Assembly: GCA_963721335.1 (NCBI GenBank) | Contig: CAVRIV010000008.1 | Span: 1,402,366 to 1,466,365 of the forward strand | Origin: CAVXDY01 sp963721335 | GTDB taxonomy: Bacteria; Actinomycetota; Thermoleophilia; Miltoncostaeales; Miltoncostaeaceae | DNA length: 64,000 nucleotides | Direction: 5' to 3' | Shown here: piece by piece, positions 25,382 to 34,086 of the stretch | Layout: every line of letters begins with the position of its first letter | Numbering within the stretch: the first letter of the stretch is position 1 | The notes under the pieces: model-generated | The model's database searches: none | Told to the model about the DNA's origin: nothing | The model's input: only the letters and a program-made list of their open reading frames with translations | Made by a program: the position numbers and the translations under genes

Positions 25382-25848
25382 CGTTCCGCAACCTGCTCGT
25401 CGGAGTGGACGGATCGCCCTCGGCCCAGCGCGCCCTGGACGAGGCGATCGACCTCGCCCTGGCCTCCGACGCCCGGCTGACCATCCTCGTCGCCATCCCG
25501 CCCCTGCCGCCGTTCGTCGCGGCGGCCGCGGCCGTCGACGTCGGGCGCCTCGAGCAGGAGGTCGAGGCCGAGAGCGCCGCCGTGCTGCGGGCCGCCGTCG
25601 ACCGCATCCCGCAGGAGATCCCCGTGACCCACCGGCTGGCGCGCGGCCATCCGGGAGAGGCGATCGTCGCCGAGGTGGACCGCGGGGGGCACGACCTGGT
25701 GGTGCTCGGCTCGCGCGGCCGGGGCCGCGTGACGACCTTCGCGCTCGGCTCCACGGGGGCGTACGTCTGGTTCCACTCGTCCGTCGCCATGCTCGTGGTG
25801 CCTCCCGATCGAGACGCGGACGAGACCTCGACGCGCCCCGTCCTCTAG
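25378..25848 (+). CDS. Universal stress protein (UspA family)
   Basis: The 156-residue product is a single Usp domain: NLLVGVDGSPSAQRALDEAIDLA at the start, ILVAIPPLPP, GHPGEAIVAEV, and the ATP-loop region DLVVLGSRGRGRVTTFALGSTGAYV near the end. It fits ATP-binding Usps (GxxGRGxx9GSxxxxV). No ATG, GTG or TTG lies at the domain start. The best candidate is CTG 25378, which overlaps the previous stop as CTGA and has GGGAAGG about nine bases upstream. Other starts would require about 30 extra residues overlapping the previous gene. Role: general stress survival, inferred. Confidence 0.85.
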   Translation: MTFRNLLVGVDGSPSAQRALDEAIDLALASDARLTILVAIPPLPPFVAAAAAVDVGRLEQEVEAESAAVLRAAVDRIPQEIPVTHRLARGHPGEAIVAEVDRGGHDLVVLGSRGRGRVTTFALGSTGAYVWFHSSVAMLVVPPDRDADETSTRPVL

Positions 25849-25883
25849 CCTGAACCGACGGCATTCGGGGTATGGAGGAGTCC

Positions 25884-26387
25884 ATGGCGGAGGAGACGGT
25901 CCACGAGGTGCGGGTGCACCTCACACGCGAGAAGCCCCCGATCCGCAAGGCAACCCTCGGGATGTGCGGAGAAGAGGTCACGTTCGGGACGCCCGGGTGG
26001 CAGGGCGAGCACTACGGCTTCCCCCCCGAAGCGGTGGAGGGCCATCCCTCGGGAACCCTCGACTACCTCGTCGCGTCGGTCGGGGGCTGCCTGATCGGCA
26101 CCTTCGGCGGGGCGCTCCGGGCGCGCGACATCCCGAGCGCCGGCGACGCCCTGACCGCGGACGCGCTGGGCGAGGTGGTGGTCGACCCCGACAAGGTCCT
26201 GCGACTGCGAAAGATCACCGTGACCTACCGGCTGCGGGCGCCGGAGGCGAAGCGCGGGGCCGCCGAGCGCGCCCTGGCGCACCATGCGCGCCACTGCCCC
26301 AACGCCCGGTCCGTGGCCGCGGCCATCGAGATCGTGACCGAGATGGACTTCGTGCCGATCGCCGAGCCGGCGGCGACCCCCGCCTAG
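25884..26387 (+). CDS. OsmC-family peroxidase-like protein
   Basis: The 167-residue product has the OsmC/Ohr fold pattern: HPSGTLDYLVASVGGCLIGTF with the first Cys and HHARHCPNARSVAAAIEI with the second. Two-cysteine OsmC proteins reduce organic hydroperoxides, usually with lipoyl or thiol partners. An AADALGEVVVD strand and VTYRLRAPEAKR complete the fold. I prefer ATG 25884, which has GGAGG six bases upstream. ATG 25872 would put that site inside the gene. TAGCCT at 25847-25852 is a likely -10. Position after DksA-like and Usp genes fits an oxidative-stress block. Confidence 0.85.
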   Translation: MAEETVHEVRVHLTREKPPIRKATLGMCGEEVTFGTPGWQGEHYGFPPEAVEGHPSGTLDYLVASVGGCLIGTFGGALRARDIPSAGDALTADALGEVVVDPDKVLRLRKITVTYRLRAPEAKRGAAERALAHHARHCPNARSVAAAIEIVTEMDFVPIAEPAATPA

Positions 26388-26434
26388 AGAGGGTGCGATC
26401 CGGAGCGCCCGCGCGCCCCGGATCGCTCGCTTGG

Positions 26435-28690
26435 TCAGGCCGTGGTGATCAGCCGCTCGCGCTCGGCGCTCTCGGCGTTGACCAGGGCCTTCACGACCGC
26501 CTGGTCCACGTCGGCGACGATGATCTCCCCGACCTCCTCGTAGGTGTTCTCGAAGAGGCCGCGCTTGCGCATGCTCTCGGCCGCGCGCTGATTGTCCTGC
26601 GTCGGCGTGAGGTAGTGGATGGCCGCCGCCTTGTAGCGGTGGATCAGGAACAGGTGCAGCAGCGTCATCAACCGCTTGCGCCGCAGGTTCGTGTCGAAGG
26701 TGTTCTGGTCCCGCACCGAGAGGATCACGCGCCCCCGGCGGTCCTGGATCGTGTTGAAGATGATGTTGGCCAGCTTGTCGCCCTCCGGGCCCAGCACGCT
26801 CAGCTCGAGCAGCTCCGAGCCGGCCGTGTGGGGCCGAAGGGACACGCCGAGCGGTCCGGTGATGCCGTTGTGCTCGGCCCACTGAGCGAGCCAGCCCGCC
26901 AGCACCTTCGGCGGCACCTCGGTCTGCACCAGGTGCTGGCTCTGGGTGGAGCCCTCGCCCATGGCCTTGGTGGTGGCCGTCTGGCCCGACAGCGACATCA
27001 GGGCCGCGTCGGCACGGGGGCCGCCCACGAGGGTCTGGGGCGTGCGGTACGGCGACTCCAGCAGGCGGAACTTCCGCTGCAGGCGCGCCAGCGCGAGCAT
27101 GCCGTCCTCCCGCAGGGCGGTCGTGAACTCCTCCGCCGCGAGACCGTCGATCTGGTGGCCGCCGTAGGTCATGAAGTTGAACACGAAGCCCATCTTCCCG
27201 AGCTCGGCCGGGAACTCGCGCATCTCCTCGTCGCTCATGCCGGTGGTGTCCCAGTTGAAGGACGGCGAGAGGTTGTAGGCCAGCATCTTGTCGGGGAAGA
27301 CGGCGTGGATCGCGTCGGCGAACTCCTTCGCGTCCGCCAGGTCCGCCGTCTTGGTCTCCATCCACAGCAGGTCGGCGAACGGCGCGGCCGCCAGCGACTT
27401 CGCGATGGCGTAGGGGATTCCGCCCTGGATCTGGTAGTAGCCCTCGGGGGTCTGGGCGAGCTCGGCGTCCCAGATCACGTCGACGCCCAGCTCCTTGGCC
27501 TTGGCCCGGATGTCGTACCAGGACGCGCGCGAGGCGAACGTGCGCCACTCCTCCACGGTGATGTCCGGCGCCGACTCCTCGTCGCCGCGGAAGGCGATCA
27601 GCTCGGCCACCGCGTCGCCGAGCGTGAGCAGCCCGGCGTCCGCCTGCCAGGCGGCCAGGAAGGTGTCGGCCACGAGGTCGAGCGTGTCCTCGGCCGTGCC
27701 GCCCTCGCCCGCCGCGTAGTTGTTGGCGGCCTCGTCGATGGCGGCGGCCACCCCGGCCTTCTCGAGCCAGGCGTCCGCGTCGGCGTACTCCCGGTCGGAG
27801 ACGGCGTAGACGAGGTGCCCCCTGAGGTCCTCCACGCCTGCCGCGTTCAGGCGGCGGATGACGGCGAGGTAGGCGGACTTGTAGGACGGCACCGAGATGT
27901 TGGTGACGCCGAGGATGAAGGGCTGGTCGCGCTCGTCCCCCGCTCCGTCCAGGAGGTTGGCCGCCTCGGCGTCGGTGCGGGCCACGATGATTCCGCCGAC
28001 GCCCATGATGTCGAGCTGGAAGCGGGCGGCCGAGAGTCGCTTGATCTGCTCGTCCTCCGGCACGAGGACCTTGCCGCCCTGGTGACCGCACTTCTTGGCT
28101 CCGGGCTTCTGGTCCTCGATGTGGTACCCGGGGACCCCCGCCTCGACGAACCGGCGGACGAGGTTGCGCACGTGGGCATCCCCGCCGTGGCCGGTGTCGG
28201 CGTCGGCGATGATGAACGGCCGGAAGTCGGTCGCGGGGGTGGCCTCACGCTCCGCCTCGCTCATGCGGGCGCGCGCGAAGACCTGGTTCTTGTCGGCCGT
28301 GAGGAGCGCCCGCACCAGGCCGGCGGCCTCGTCGGGAACCTGGCTCAGGGGGTAGCTCGCGAGGTCGGGACCCGGGTCCTCCGTGGTGGAGCCCTTCGCC
28401 GAGGTGGCCCAGCCGCCGAGGTAGATGCCCTCGATGCCGGCGCGCTTCATCTGCACCGCCTGGCCGGGCGAGTACGGCCCGAAGCTGGTGATCGACTTGC
28501 CCTCCGCGAACATCTCCCGCAGCCGGTCGTAGAACTGCTCGGCCGCGTCGCGGGCGACGGTGTAGTCCTGCGGCACCGTGCCCCTCTGCTCCGCGACCTG
28601 CCGGGCGGTGTGCACGCGGGTCGTGCCCGCGAACCGCTCCGACGCCATCCACTCGCGCAGCTGCTCGACCTCGTCCTCGAAAGCCCCCAT
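26435..28690 (-). CDS. aceA: Isocitrate lyase, large (AceA2) type
   Basis: Isocitrate lyase splits isocitrate into succinate and glyoxylate, the first step of the glyoxylate shunt needed for growth on acetate and fatty acids. The 751-residue product is of the long class: PYSPGQAVQMKRAGIEGIYLGGW, DADTGHGG, the catalytic loop KKCGHQGGK near residues 198-206, IVARTDAEAA, then a long insertion, YNLSPSFNWD and TLLHLFLIHRYKAAAIHYLTP. RBS GGGAAGGGAA precedes ATG 28688-28690. It runs beside a 3-hydroxyacyl-CoA dehydrogenase and a thiolase, consistent with fatty-acid use. Malate synthase is not in the window. Confidence 0.95.
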   Translation of the reverse strand: MGAFEDEVEQLREWMASERFAGTTRVHTARQVAEQRGTVPQDYTVARDAAEQFYDRLREMFAEGKSITSFGPYSPGQAVQMKRAGIEGIYLGGWATSAKGSTTEDPGPDLASYPLSQVPDEAAGLVRALLTADKNQVFARARMSEAEREATPATDFRPFIIADADTGHGGDAHVRNLVRRFVEAGVPGYHIEDQKPGAKKCGHQGGKVLVPEDEQIKRLSAARFQLDIMGVGGIIVARTDAEAANLLDGAGDERDQPFILGVTNISVPSYKSAYLAVIRRLNAAGVEDLRGHLVYAVSDREYADADAWLEKAGVAAAIDEAANNYAAGEGGTAEDTLDLVADTFLAAWQADAGLLTLGDAVAELIAFRGDEESAPDITVEEWRTFASRASWYDIRAKAKELGVDVIWDAELAQTPEGYYQIQGGIPYAIAKSLAAAPFADLLWMETKTADLADAKEFADAIHAVFPDKMLAYNLSPSFNWDTTGMSDEEMREFPAELGKMGFVFNFMTYGGHQIDGLAAEEFTTALREDGMLALARLQRKFRLLESPYRTPQTLVGGPRADAALMSLSGQTATTKAMGEGSTQSQHLVQTEVPPKVLAGWLAQWAEHNGITGPLGVSLRPHTAGSELLELSVLGPEGDKLANIIFNTIQDRRGRVILSVRDQNTFDTNLRRKRLMTLLHLFLIHRYKAAAIHYLTPTQDNQRAAESMRKRGLFENTYEEVGEIIVADVDQAVVKALVNAESAERERLITTA

Positions 28691-28763
28691 CGTCTTCCCT
28701 TCCCCCTTGTCGCCGATCCGGACGAGGAAGTCTAGACGGCGGTCCAAGGTTTCCGGAGGCCGA

Positions 28764-29801
28764 TCAGCCCGGCTCCCGCTGGGCTCGCGACCACTCCAGG
28801 GGGCCCTCGCTCCAACCGCACCCGAGCCGCATCGCGAGGTCGATGTCCGCCTCGGCGGCGATCCCCTCCGCGCGGGAGCGCTCGGCCTCGTCGACCGCCC
28901 CGCCGTAGTAGGCGGCCGCCACGGCGCGGCCGGCGTCGTCCGCGCTCGCCTCGGGCGCGGCGCCCTCGTAGAAGCCGGCTCCCGACTTGGCGCCCAGTCG
29001 GCCGGCGGCGACCTGCTCGGCGGTCTGTCCGGCGTCGTCGAACCGGTCCCCATAGGCCGCGCGCAGGTCGCCCCCGATGTGCTCGAGCGTGTCGAGTCCC
29101 ACCAGGTCACCGAGGGCGAACGGTCCCATCGGGGCCGGCCCCCCGTCCACCACCGCCCGGTCGGCCGCGGCGCGCTCGCCGCCCACCCGCGCCTGCTCGC
29201 GGTAGGCCTCGAACATGGCGCGCACCAGGACGCGGTTCACGAGAAAGCCCGGGCACTCGCGCACGCGGACCGGCGTCTTGCCCACGGCGCGCGCGAACTC
29301 GTCGCCGGCCGCGACCGTGCTCTCGCTGGTCCGCTCCCCCTGGATGATCTCCACCAGCCTCATGACGCTGGCGGGGTTGAAGAAGTGCAGGCCGAGGACC
29401 AGCTCGGGGCGCGAGGTCTCGCCCGCGAGCGCGCTGATCGAGAGCCCGGAGGTGTTGGAGGCCAGCAGCGCCGCGGGCGGCAGGACGGCGTCGAGGCGGC
29501 GGAAGACCTCGCGCTTCACCTCGAGGATCTCGGGAACGGCCTCGATCGCCAGGTCGCAGGCGCCGAGGTCGGCGTCGTCGCGCGTGGCCCGCACCAGGCT
29601 CAGCATCGCCTCGACCTCGCCGGCCGTCATGCGCCCGCGGGCGACCCGGCGCTCGCCGATGGCGCGCACGTGGGCGACGCCGCGATCGAGGGCGGCCGCG
29701 TCCGTGTCGAGCAGCACCACCTCGATACCGGCGGCCGCCACCACCTGGGCGATCTCGCTGCCCATCAGCCCGGCCCCCAGCACCCCCACTCGCGCGAACA
29801 T
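28764..29801 (-). CDS. 3-hydroxyacyl-CoA dehydrogenase
   Basis: The 345-residue product oxidises 3-hydroxyacyl-CoA to 3-ketoacyl-CoA with NAD. The N-terminal Rossmann domain has GAGLMGSEIAQVVAAAG, LDTD and EAVPEI. SNTSGLSI and LGLHFFNPASVMRLVEI are signature blocks containing the catalytic His of HFFNP. The C-terminal helical domain has GFLVNRVL and GLDTLEHIGGDL, then the end GAKSGAGFYE, with a partial second C-terminal domain. ATG 29799-29801 has GGGGGAG upstream. Upstream and divergent is a thiolase, so the two may complete one beta-oxidation or 3-hydroxybutyryl-CoA step. Slightly longer than the 282-residue minimal form. Confidence 0.93.
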   Translation of the reverse strand: MFARVGVLGAGLMGSEIAQVVAAAGIEVVLLDTDAAALDRGVAHVRAIGERRVARGRMTAGEVEAMLSLVRATRDDADLGACDLAIEAVPEILEVKREVFRRLDAVLPPAALLASNTSGLSISALAGETSRPELVLGLHFFNPASVMRLVEIIQGERTSESTVAAGDEFARAVGKTPVRVRECPGFLVNRVLVRAMFEAYREQARVGGERAAADRAVVDGGPAPMGPFALGDLVGLDTLEHIGGDLRAAYGDRFDDAGQTAEQVAAGRLGAKSGAGFYEGAAPEASADDAGRAVAAAYYGGAVDEAERSRAEGIAAEADIDLAMRLGCGWSEGPLEWSRAQREPG

Positions 29802-29885
29802 CGCTCCCCCCGGTCGCCCCCTCAGGCTGAAGCATGCCCACATGCGCCATGCTTCGCGTCAGGGCGACCGGACGAGGAGCGGGCG

Positions 29886-31055
29886 ATGACGCGCGATGCG
29901 GTGATCGTGGAGGCGGCGCGGACCCCGGTGGGCCGCCGCGGCGGGATGCTGGCGGGCTGGCACCCGGCCGACCTGCTCGCGGAGGTGCTGAAGGCGCTCG
30001 TCGACCGGGCGGGGGTCGACCCGGGCGAGGTCGACGACGTGATCGTGGGGTGCGTCGACCAGGTGGGCGAGCAGGGCGTCAACGTGGGCCGCAGCGCGGC
30101 GCTGGCGGCCGGGTTCCCCGAGACCGTTCCGGCCACCACCATCGACCGCCAGTGCGGCAGCTCCCAGCAGGCCGCCCACTTCGCCGCCCAGGGGGTCATG
30201 GCCGGGGCCTACGACCTGGTGATCGCCGCGGGCGTGGAGTCGATGACGCGGGTCCCCATGTGGTCGAACATCCCGGACCGCGACGCCGTGTACGGCTCCC
30301 GCTTCCGCGAGCGCTACGGGCTGGGCGAGGACGGCTTCATCGACCAGGGGCTCTCGGGCGAGATCATCGCCGAGAAGTGGGAGATCACCCGGCCCAGAGC
30401 TCGACGCGCTGGCGCTGGAGTCCCACCGCCGCGCCGCCGAGGCCACGGCGGCGGGCCGCTTCCAGGACGAGGTCGTGCCGATCCGCGTGCGGCGCGACGA
30501 CGGTGAGGAGGTGGTCACGGCCGACGAGGGCATCCGCCCGGGCACGAGCCTCGAGGCCCTGGCCGCCCTGAAGCCCGCCTTCCGCGAGGACGGCCGTCTC
30601 ACCGCCGGCAACTCCTCCCAGATCAGCGACGGCGCCGGGGCGCTCCTGATCGCCTCCGAGTCCGCGGCGGCCCGGCTCGGGCTGCGGCCGATCGCCCGTT
30701 TCCACTCCTTCGCCCTGGCCGGGGTCGACCCGGTCGAGATGCTGTCCGGCCCCATCCCGGCCACGCGCAAGGTGCTCGACCGGGCGGGCCTCGAGCTGGA
30801 CGACATCGAGCTGGCCGAGGTCAACGAGGCGTTCGCCTCGGTGCCGCTGGCGTGGGCGCGCGAGCTGGGGGCCGACATGGGGCGCGTGAACGTGAACGGC
30901 GGCGCCATCGCGCTCGGCCATCCGCTGGGGGGACGGGCGCACGCCTGATGACGTCGCTCGTGCACGAGATGCGCCGGCGCGGCGCCCGCTACGGGCTCCA
31001 GACCATGTGCGAGGGCGGCGGCATGGCGAACGCGACCATCCTGGAGCTCGTCTGA
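29886..31055 (+). CDS. Thiolase (acetyl-CoA C-acetyltransferase family), two frameshifts
   Basis: Thiolases condense or cleave acyl-CoA units. The product is about 389 residues after correction. Nucleophile C90 is in TIDRQCGSSQQA, followed by GVESMTRVPM, EVNEAFAS with the His-region helix, NVNGGAIALGHPLG, and GLQTMCEGGGMANA with the second catalytic Cys. Frame breaks near 30395 and 30935 interrupt otherwise intact motifs. Correcting them restores LDALALESHRRAAE and GGTGARLMTSLVHEM. ATG 29886 has GAGGAGCGGGCG upstream. It is divergent from the 3-hydroxyacyl-CoA dehydrogenase, with an 84-base shared promoter region. Confidence 0.9.
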
Positions 31056-31122
31056 GGGGTGGCCCTCGCCTGAGCCCGCTGCGTAAGCTCACCGCGACGA
31101 CGTCAACCACAGGAGCACCGGC

Positions 31123-31728
31123 ATGTCGTTCGTGTCCCGCGGCTTCCACGGCCGCCGGCGTGACCCGGGCGCCGACGCGGCCCGCATCCCGCCCGGCCAG
31201 CACCTGACCCGTGACTTCCCGGTGCTCTCGGCCGGGCCCACGCCGCACACCCCGCTCGATCAGTGGACGTTCTCCATCGTCAACGGCGACGAGGGACGGA
31301 GCTGGACGTGGAAGGAGCTCACGGCGCTTCCGACCGAGACGGTCACGGTCAACATCCACTGCGTCACCCGCTGGTCGAAGCTCGACACCACTTGGGAGGG
31401 CGTGAGCGTGGACACGCTGCTCGATCTGGTCGCGCACGACGCGGGGTACGTGCTCGCCTTCAGCGACGGCGGGTACACCACGAACCTGCCGATCGAGGAC
31501 GTGACGGGCGGGAAGGCCTGGGTCGCGTTCGGCTACGACGGGGAGCCGCTCGAGCCCGAGCACGGCGGCCCGGCCCGCCTGCTCGTCCCGCACCTCTACT
31601 TCTGGAAGAGCGCGAAGTGGGTCCGCGGCCTCCAGCTGCGCGACCACGACGGGCCCGGCTTCTGGGAGCAGTACGGGTACCACATCTACGGCGACCCGTG
31701 GCGCGAGCAGCGGTACTCGGGCGATTGA
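31123..31728 (+). CDS. Sulfite-oxidase-like molybdopterin oxidoreductase
   Basis: The 201-residue product is a single molybdopterin-binding domain of the sulfite oxidase/YedY fold. C80 in NIHCVTRWSK is the molybdenum ligand. FSDGGYTTNLP, AWVAFGYDGEPL and PARLLVPHLYFWKSAKWVRGL are the usual later blocks. No signal peptide is present, so unlike MsrP it should be cytosolic. It starts an apparent three-gene operon with an FAD reductase (31725) and a DUF6510 protein (32441). That arrangement recurs in actinobacteria, and the reductase probably supplies or accepts electrons. Substrate unknown. TAAGCT near 31084 is a possible -10. Confidence 0.9.
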   Translation: MSFVSRGFHGRRRDPGADAARIPPGQHLTRDFPVLSAGPTPHTPLDQWTFSIVNGDEGRSWTWKELTALPTETVTVNIHCVTRWSKLDTTWEGVSVDTLLDLVAHDAGYVLAFSDGGYTTNLPIEDVTGGKAWVAFGYDGEPLEPEHGGPARLLVPHLYFWKSAKWVRGLQLRDHDGPGFWEQYGYHIYGDPWREQRYSGD

Positions 31729-32441
31729 GCTGGCAGCTCGCCACCGTGGCCGCCGTCGTCGACGAGACGCCGCGGGTGCGGACGCTGGTGCTGGACGTGC
31801 CGGGCTGGCCGGGCCACCGCGCCGGCCAGCACCTCGACGTGAGGCTCACCGCCGAGGACGGGTACCAGGCGGAGCGCGGCTACTCGATCGCATCGGCGCC
31901 CGGCGAGCCGGTCGCCATCACGGTCGAGCGCCTCGACGACGGCGAGGTCTCGCCCTACCTCACCGAGGAGCTGAGACCCGGCGACACCTTCGAGCTGCGC
32001 GGGCCGATCGGCGCGTACTTCGTCTGGGAACCGGCCGACGACGCGCCGCTGCTGATGGTGGCGGGCGGGTCGGGGATCGTGCCGTTCCGGGCGATGCTCC
32101 GGCACCGTCGGCGGACGGGGGCCGAGGTGCCCGTGCGCCTGGTCTACTCGTCCCGCACCCTGGAGGACGTGATCTATCGCGCCGAGCTCGACGAGCCCGC
32201 CGCCGGCGTCGAGGTCGTCCACGCCCTGACACGGGCGCAGCCGCCCGGCTGGAGCGGACGATCCGGGCGCATCGACGCGGCCCTGCTCGGGGAGCTGGCC
32301 TGGCCGGTCGCGCGCGATCCGCTCGCCTTCGTCTGCGGACCCAACGGCTTCGTGGAGTTCGTCGCGCAGACCCTGGTCGAGCTGGCCTACCCGCCGCCGC
32401 GGGTCAAGACCGAGCGCTTCGGCGTCACGGGGGGGCGGTGA
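31725..32441 (+). CDS. FAD/NAD(P)-binding ferredoxin-reductase-type protein
   Basis: The 238-residue product has the ferredoxin-NADP reductase fold without an iron-sulfur domain. FAD contacts are RGYSIASAPGEP, LRGPIGAYFVW follows, and the nucleotide-binding lobe has LMVAGGSGIVPFRAMLRHR, LVYSSRTLEDVIYRAEL and FVCGPNGFVEFV. The start is TTG 31725, overlapping the upstream stop as TTGA. The gene order implies it shuttles electrons between NAD(P)H and the molybdopterin protein encoded just before. No Cys-rich cluster is seen, so the partner contact must be direct or through another carrier. Confidence 0.88.
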   Translation: MSWQLATVAAVVDETPRVRTLVLDVPGWPGHRAGQHLDVRLTAEDGYQAERGYSIASAPGEPVAITVERLDDGEVSPYLTEELRPGDTFELRGPIGAYFVWEPADDAPLLMVAGGSGIVPFRAMLRHRRRTGAEVPVRLVYSSRTLEDVIYRAELDEPAAGVEVVHALTRAQPPGWSGRSGRIDAALLGELAWPVARDPLAFVCGPNGFVEFVAQTLVELAYPPPRVKTERFGVTGGR

Positions 32442-32704
32442 TGGGGGCGCTCGACGGCAACGCGATCGGCGGTCTGCTCCTCCAGGTCTTCGGCGTCGAG
32501 ATGACGATGGCCCGGGGCGTCTGCGGCCAGTGCGGGGCGGCCGGGCCGGTGGCCGAGATGGTGGTGTACCTCAGCGCTCCCGGAACGGTCGCCCGCTGCC
32601 GGAGCTGCGGGGCCGTCCTGATGGTGCTCGTCCAGATCCGCGGGATCGCGTGCGTGGACCTGGGTGGTCTCACCGAGCTCGAGGTCCATCCGGCCCACCT
32701 CTAG
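32441..32704 (+). CDS. DUF6510 zinc-ribbon protein
   Basis: The 87-residue product has two Cys pairs, CGQCG and CRSCG, spaced as a single zinc ribbon, and begins LDGNAIGGLLLQVFGVEMT. This matches the DUF6510 family as I recall it, which sits beside sulfite-oxidase-like and reductase genes in actinobacteria. ATG 32441 overlaps the reductase stop (TGATG). A GTG at 32438 is also possible. It may be an accessory or electron-transfer partner of the molybdoenzyme, but no biochemical role is known to me. Confidence 0.75.
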   Translation: MGALDGNAIGGLLLQVFGVEMTMARGVCGQCGAAGPVAEMVVYLSAPGTVARCRSCGAVLMVLVQIRGIACVDLGGLTELEVHPAHL

Positions 32705-32821
32705 GAGCCGCGCCACGGGCCGGCCGCGGGCAGAGCGCCCACCGCCCCGCATCAAGTTCGCGCGCCACGGGGTCGATGACAGTGGCTCTAGCCTGAGCCG
32801 GATCCCGGAAGGGGATCGCGC

Positions 32822-34036
32822 GTGAACACCCATACCTCCCATCACCGCCGCCGCGACATCGAAGACCGCCCAAGGGATCGACGCAGGAACCGGAGACGCG
32901 CCTGGATCGGCGGACTGGTCGCCGCCGGCCTGCTGGCGGCGCTGGCGCTCCCCGTGAGCGGCGCGCTCGGGGCACAGCCGCCGGTCGGCCTCGGAACGGC
33001 CGACAGCTTCGCGGTCCTCGCGGGCTCCACGGTGACGAACACCGGCCCCTCGGTGATCAACGGCGATCTCGGGCTGGCCCCGGGGACCGCCGTGCCCGGC
33101 TTTCCGCCCGGGCTGGTGAACGGGACGATCCACGTGGCCGACGCCGTCGCCGTCCAGGCGAAGACCGACCTCGTGACCGCCTACGACGACGCCGCCGGGC
33201 GAACTCCCGCGCTGGCGATCCCCGCCGACCTCGGCGGCCTCACGCTGACCGCGGGCGTCTACAAGTCCGCGTCGTCGCTGGGGCTGACGGGTGCCCTCAC
33301 GCTCGACGCCCAGGGCAACCCCAACGCCGTGTTCGTCTTCCAGGCCGGTTCCTCGCTGACCACCGCGTCGGCGAGCAAGGTGAACCTCATCAACGGCGCA
33401 CAGCCGTGCAACGTCTTCTGGCAGGTCGGCAGCTCCGCGACGCTCGGGACGACCACCTCCTTCGCCGGGAACATCCTGGCCATGCAGTCGATCTCGATGA
33501 ACAACGCGGTCACGCTCCAGGGGCGGGCCTTCGCCCGCAACGGTGCCGTGACGTTGATCAACGACACGATCAACATCGCGCGCTGCGCGACGGGAACGAC
33601 GCCGGTCCTGGTGCCGGGCGGCGGGACCGGCCCGGGCGGCGGGACCGGGCCGGGTGGGCCGGGTGGCGGAACGCCGCTCTCTGAGCAGCAGAACGGCTCG
33701 GCTCTCTTCACGACCACGCCGCGCAAGGTGGCCCGATCGGTCGCCCAGTTCGGCACCAGCCGTTGCGTGAGCAGGACGTTCCAGACCTTCGTCAGGGGCC
33801 TCGCCATCCGCAAGGTCGTCTTCTCACTCGACGGGCGCTTCCTCACCACCCGCAACAAGGCGCCGTTCGGGGCGCTGATCTCGGCCGGGGACGGGATCCA
33901 CACGATCAAGGCCCTCGTCACCTTCAAGGACACCACCCCGCCGGCGACGCTCAGGATGCGGTTCAGGACCTGCGCCGAGGTGCACCAGGTCGCTCCGTCG
34001 CGACCGGCGCGCGGCACCAGCGGCTTCACCGGCTGA
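32822..34036 (+). CDS. Secreted ice-binding-domain (DUF3494) protein
   Basis: The 404-residue product has an arginine-rich start and a signal helix (about 27-50, ending SGALGAQ). The DUF3494 beta-helix domain follows (about 55-255): LGTADSFAVLAGSTVTNTGPS, INGDLGLAPG, LGGLTLTAGVYKS, FVFQAGSSLTTAS, CNVFWQVGSSATLGTTTSFAGNILA and ITMNNAVTLQGRAFA-type repeats. A Gly/Pro/Thr repeat linker leads to a C-terminal beta domain with Cys pairs. In known cases DUF3494 binds ice or acts as a surface adhesin. Which applies here is open. A GTG start and TAGCCT at 32789-32794 precede it. A strong hairpin follows the stop. Confidence 0.88.
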   Translation: MNTHTSHHRRRDIEDRPRDRRRNRRRAWIGGLVAAGLLAALALPVSGALGAQPPVGLGTADSFAVLAGSTVTNTGPSVINGDLGLAPGTAVPGFPPGLVNGTIHVADAVAVQAKTDLVTAYDDAAGRTPALAIPADLGGLTLTAGVYKSASSLGLTGALTLDAQGNPNAVFVFQAGSSLTTASASKVNLINGAQPCNVFWQVGSSATLGTTTSFAGNILAMQSISMNNAVTLQGRAFARNGAVTLINDTINIARCATGTTPVLVPGGGTGPGGGTGPGGPGGGTPLSEQQNGSALFTTTPRKVARSVAQFGTSRCVSRTFQTFVRGLAIRKVVFSLDGRFLTTRNKAPFGALISAGDGIHTIKALVTFKDTTPPATLRMRFRTCAEVHQVAPSRPARGTSGFTG

Positions 34037-34056
34037 TGACGACCGCCAGCCGTGAC

Positions 34057-34085
34057 CGAAGGGGCGGCCGTCGGCCGCCCCTTCG
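34057..34085 (+). terminator. Strong hairpin terminator after the DUF3494 gene
   Basis: CGAAGGGGCGGCCG (34057-34070) and CGGCCGCCCCTTCG (34072-34085) are perfect inverted copies with a single central base, giving at least 12-13 bp of stem. It lies between the DUF3494 stop and ATG 34087, which argues for starting the next gene at 34087, not at the ATG 34036. Confidence 0.75.
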
Positions 34086-34086
34086 C

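Noticed and set aside
28691..29110. N-terminal extension of isocitrate lyase to 891 residues.
   Set aside because: The extension overlaps the dehydrogenase gene and lacks family similarity, while ATG 28690 has a strong ribosome site.
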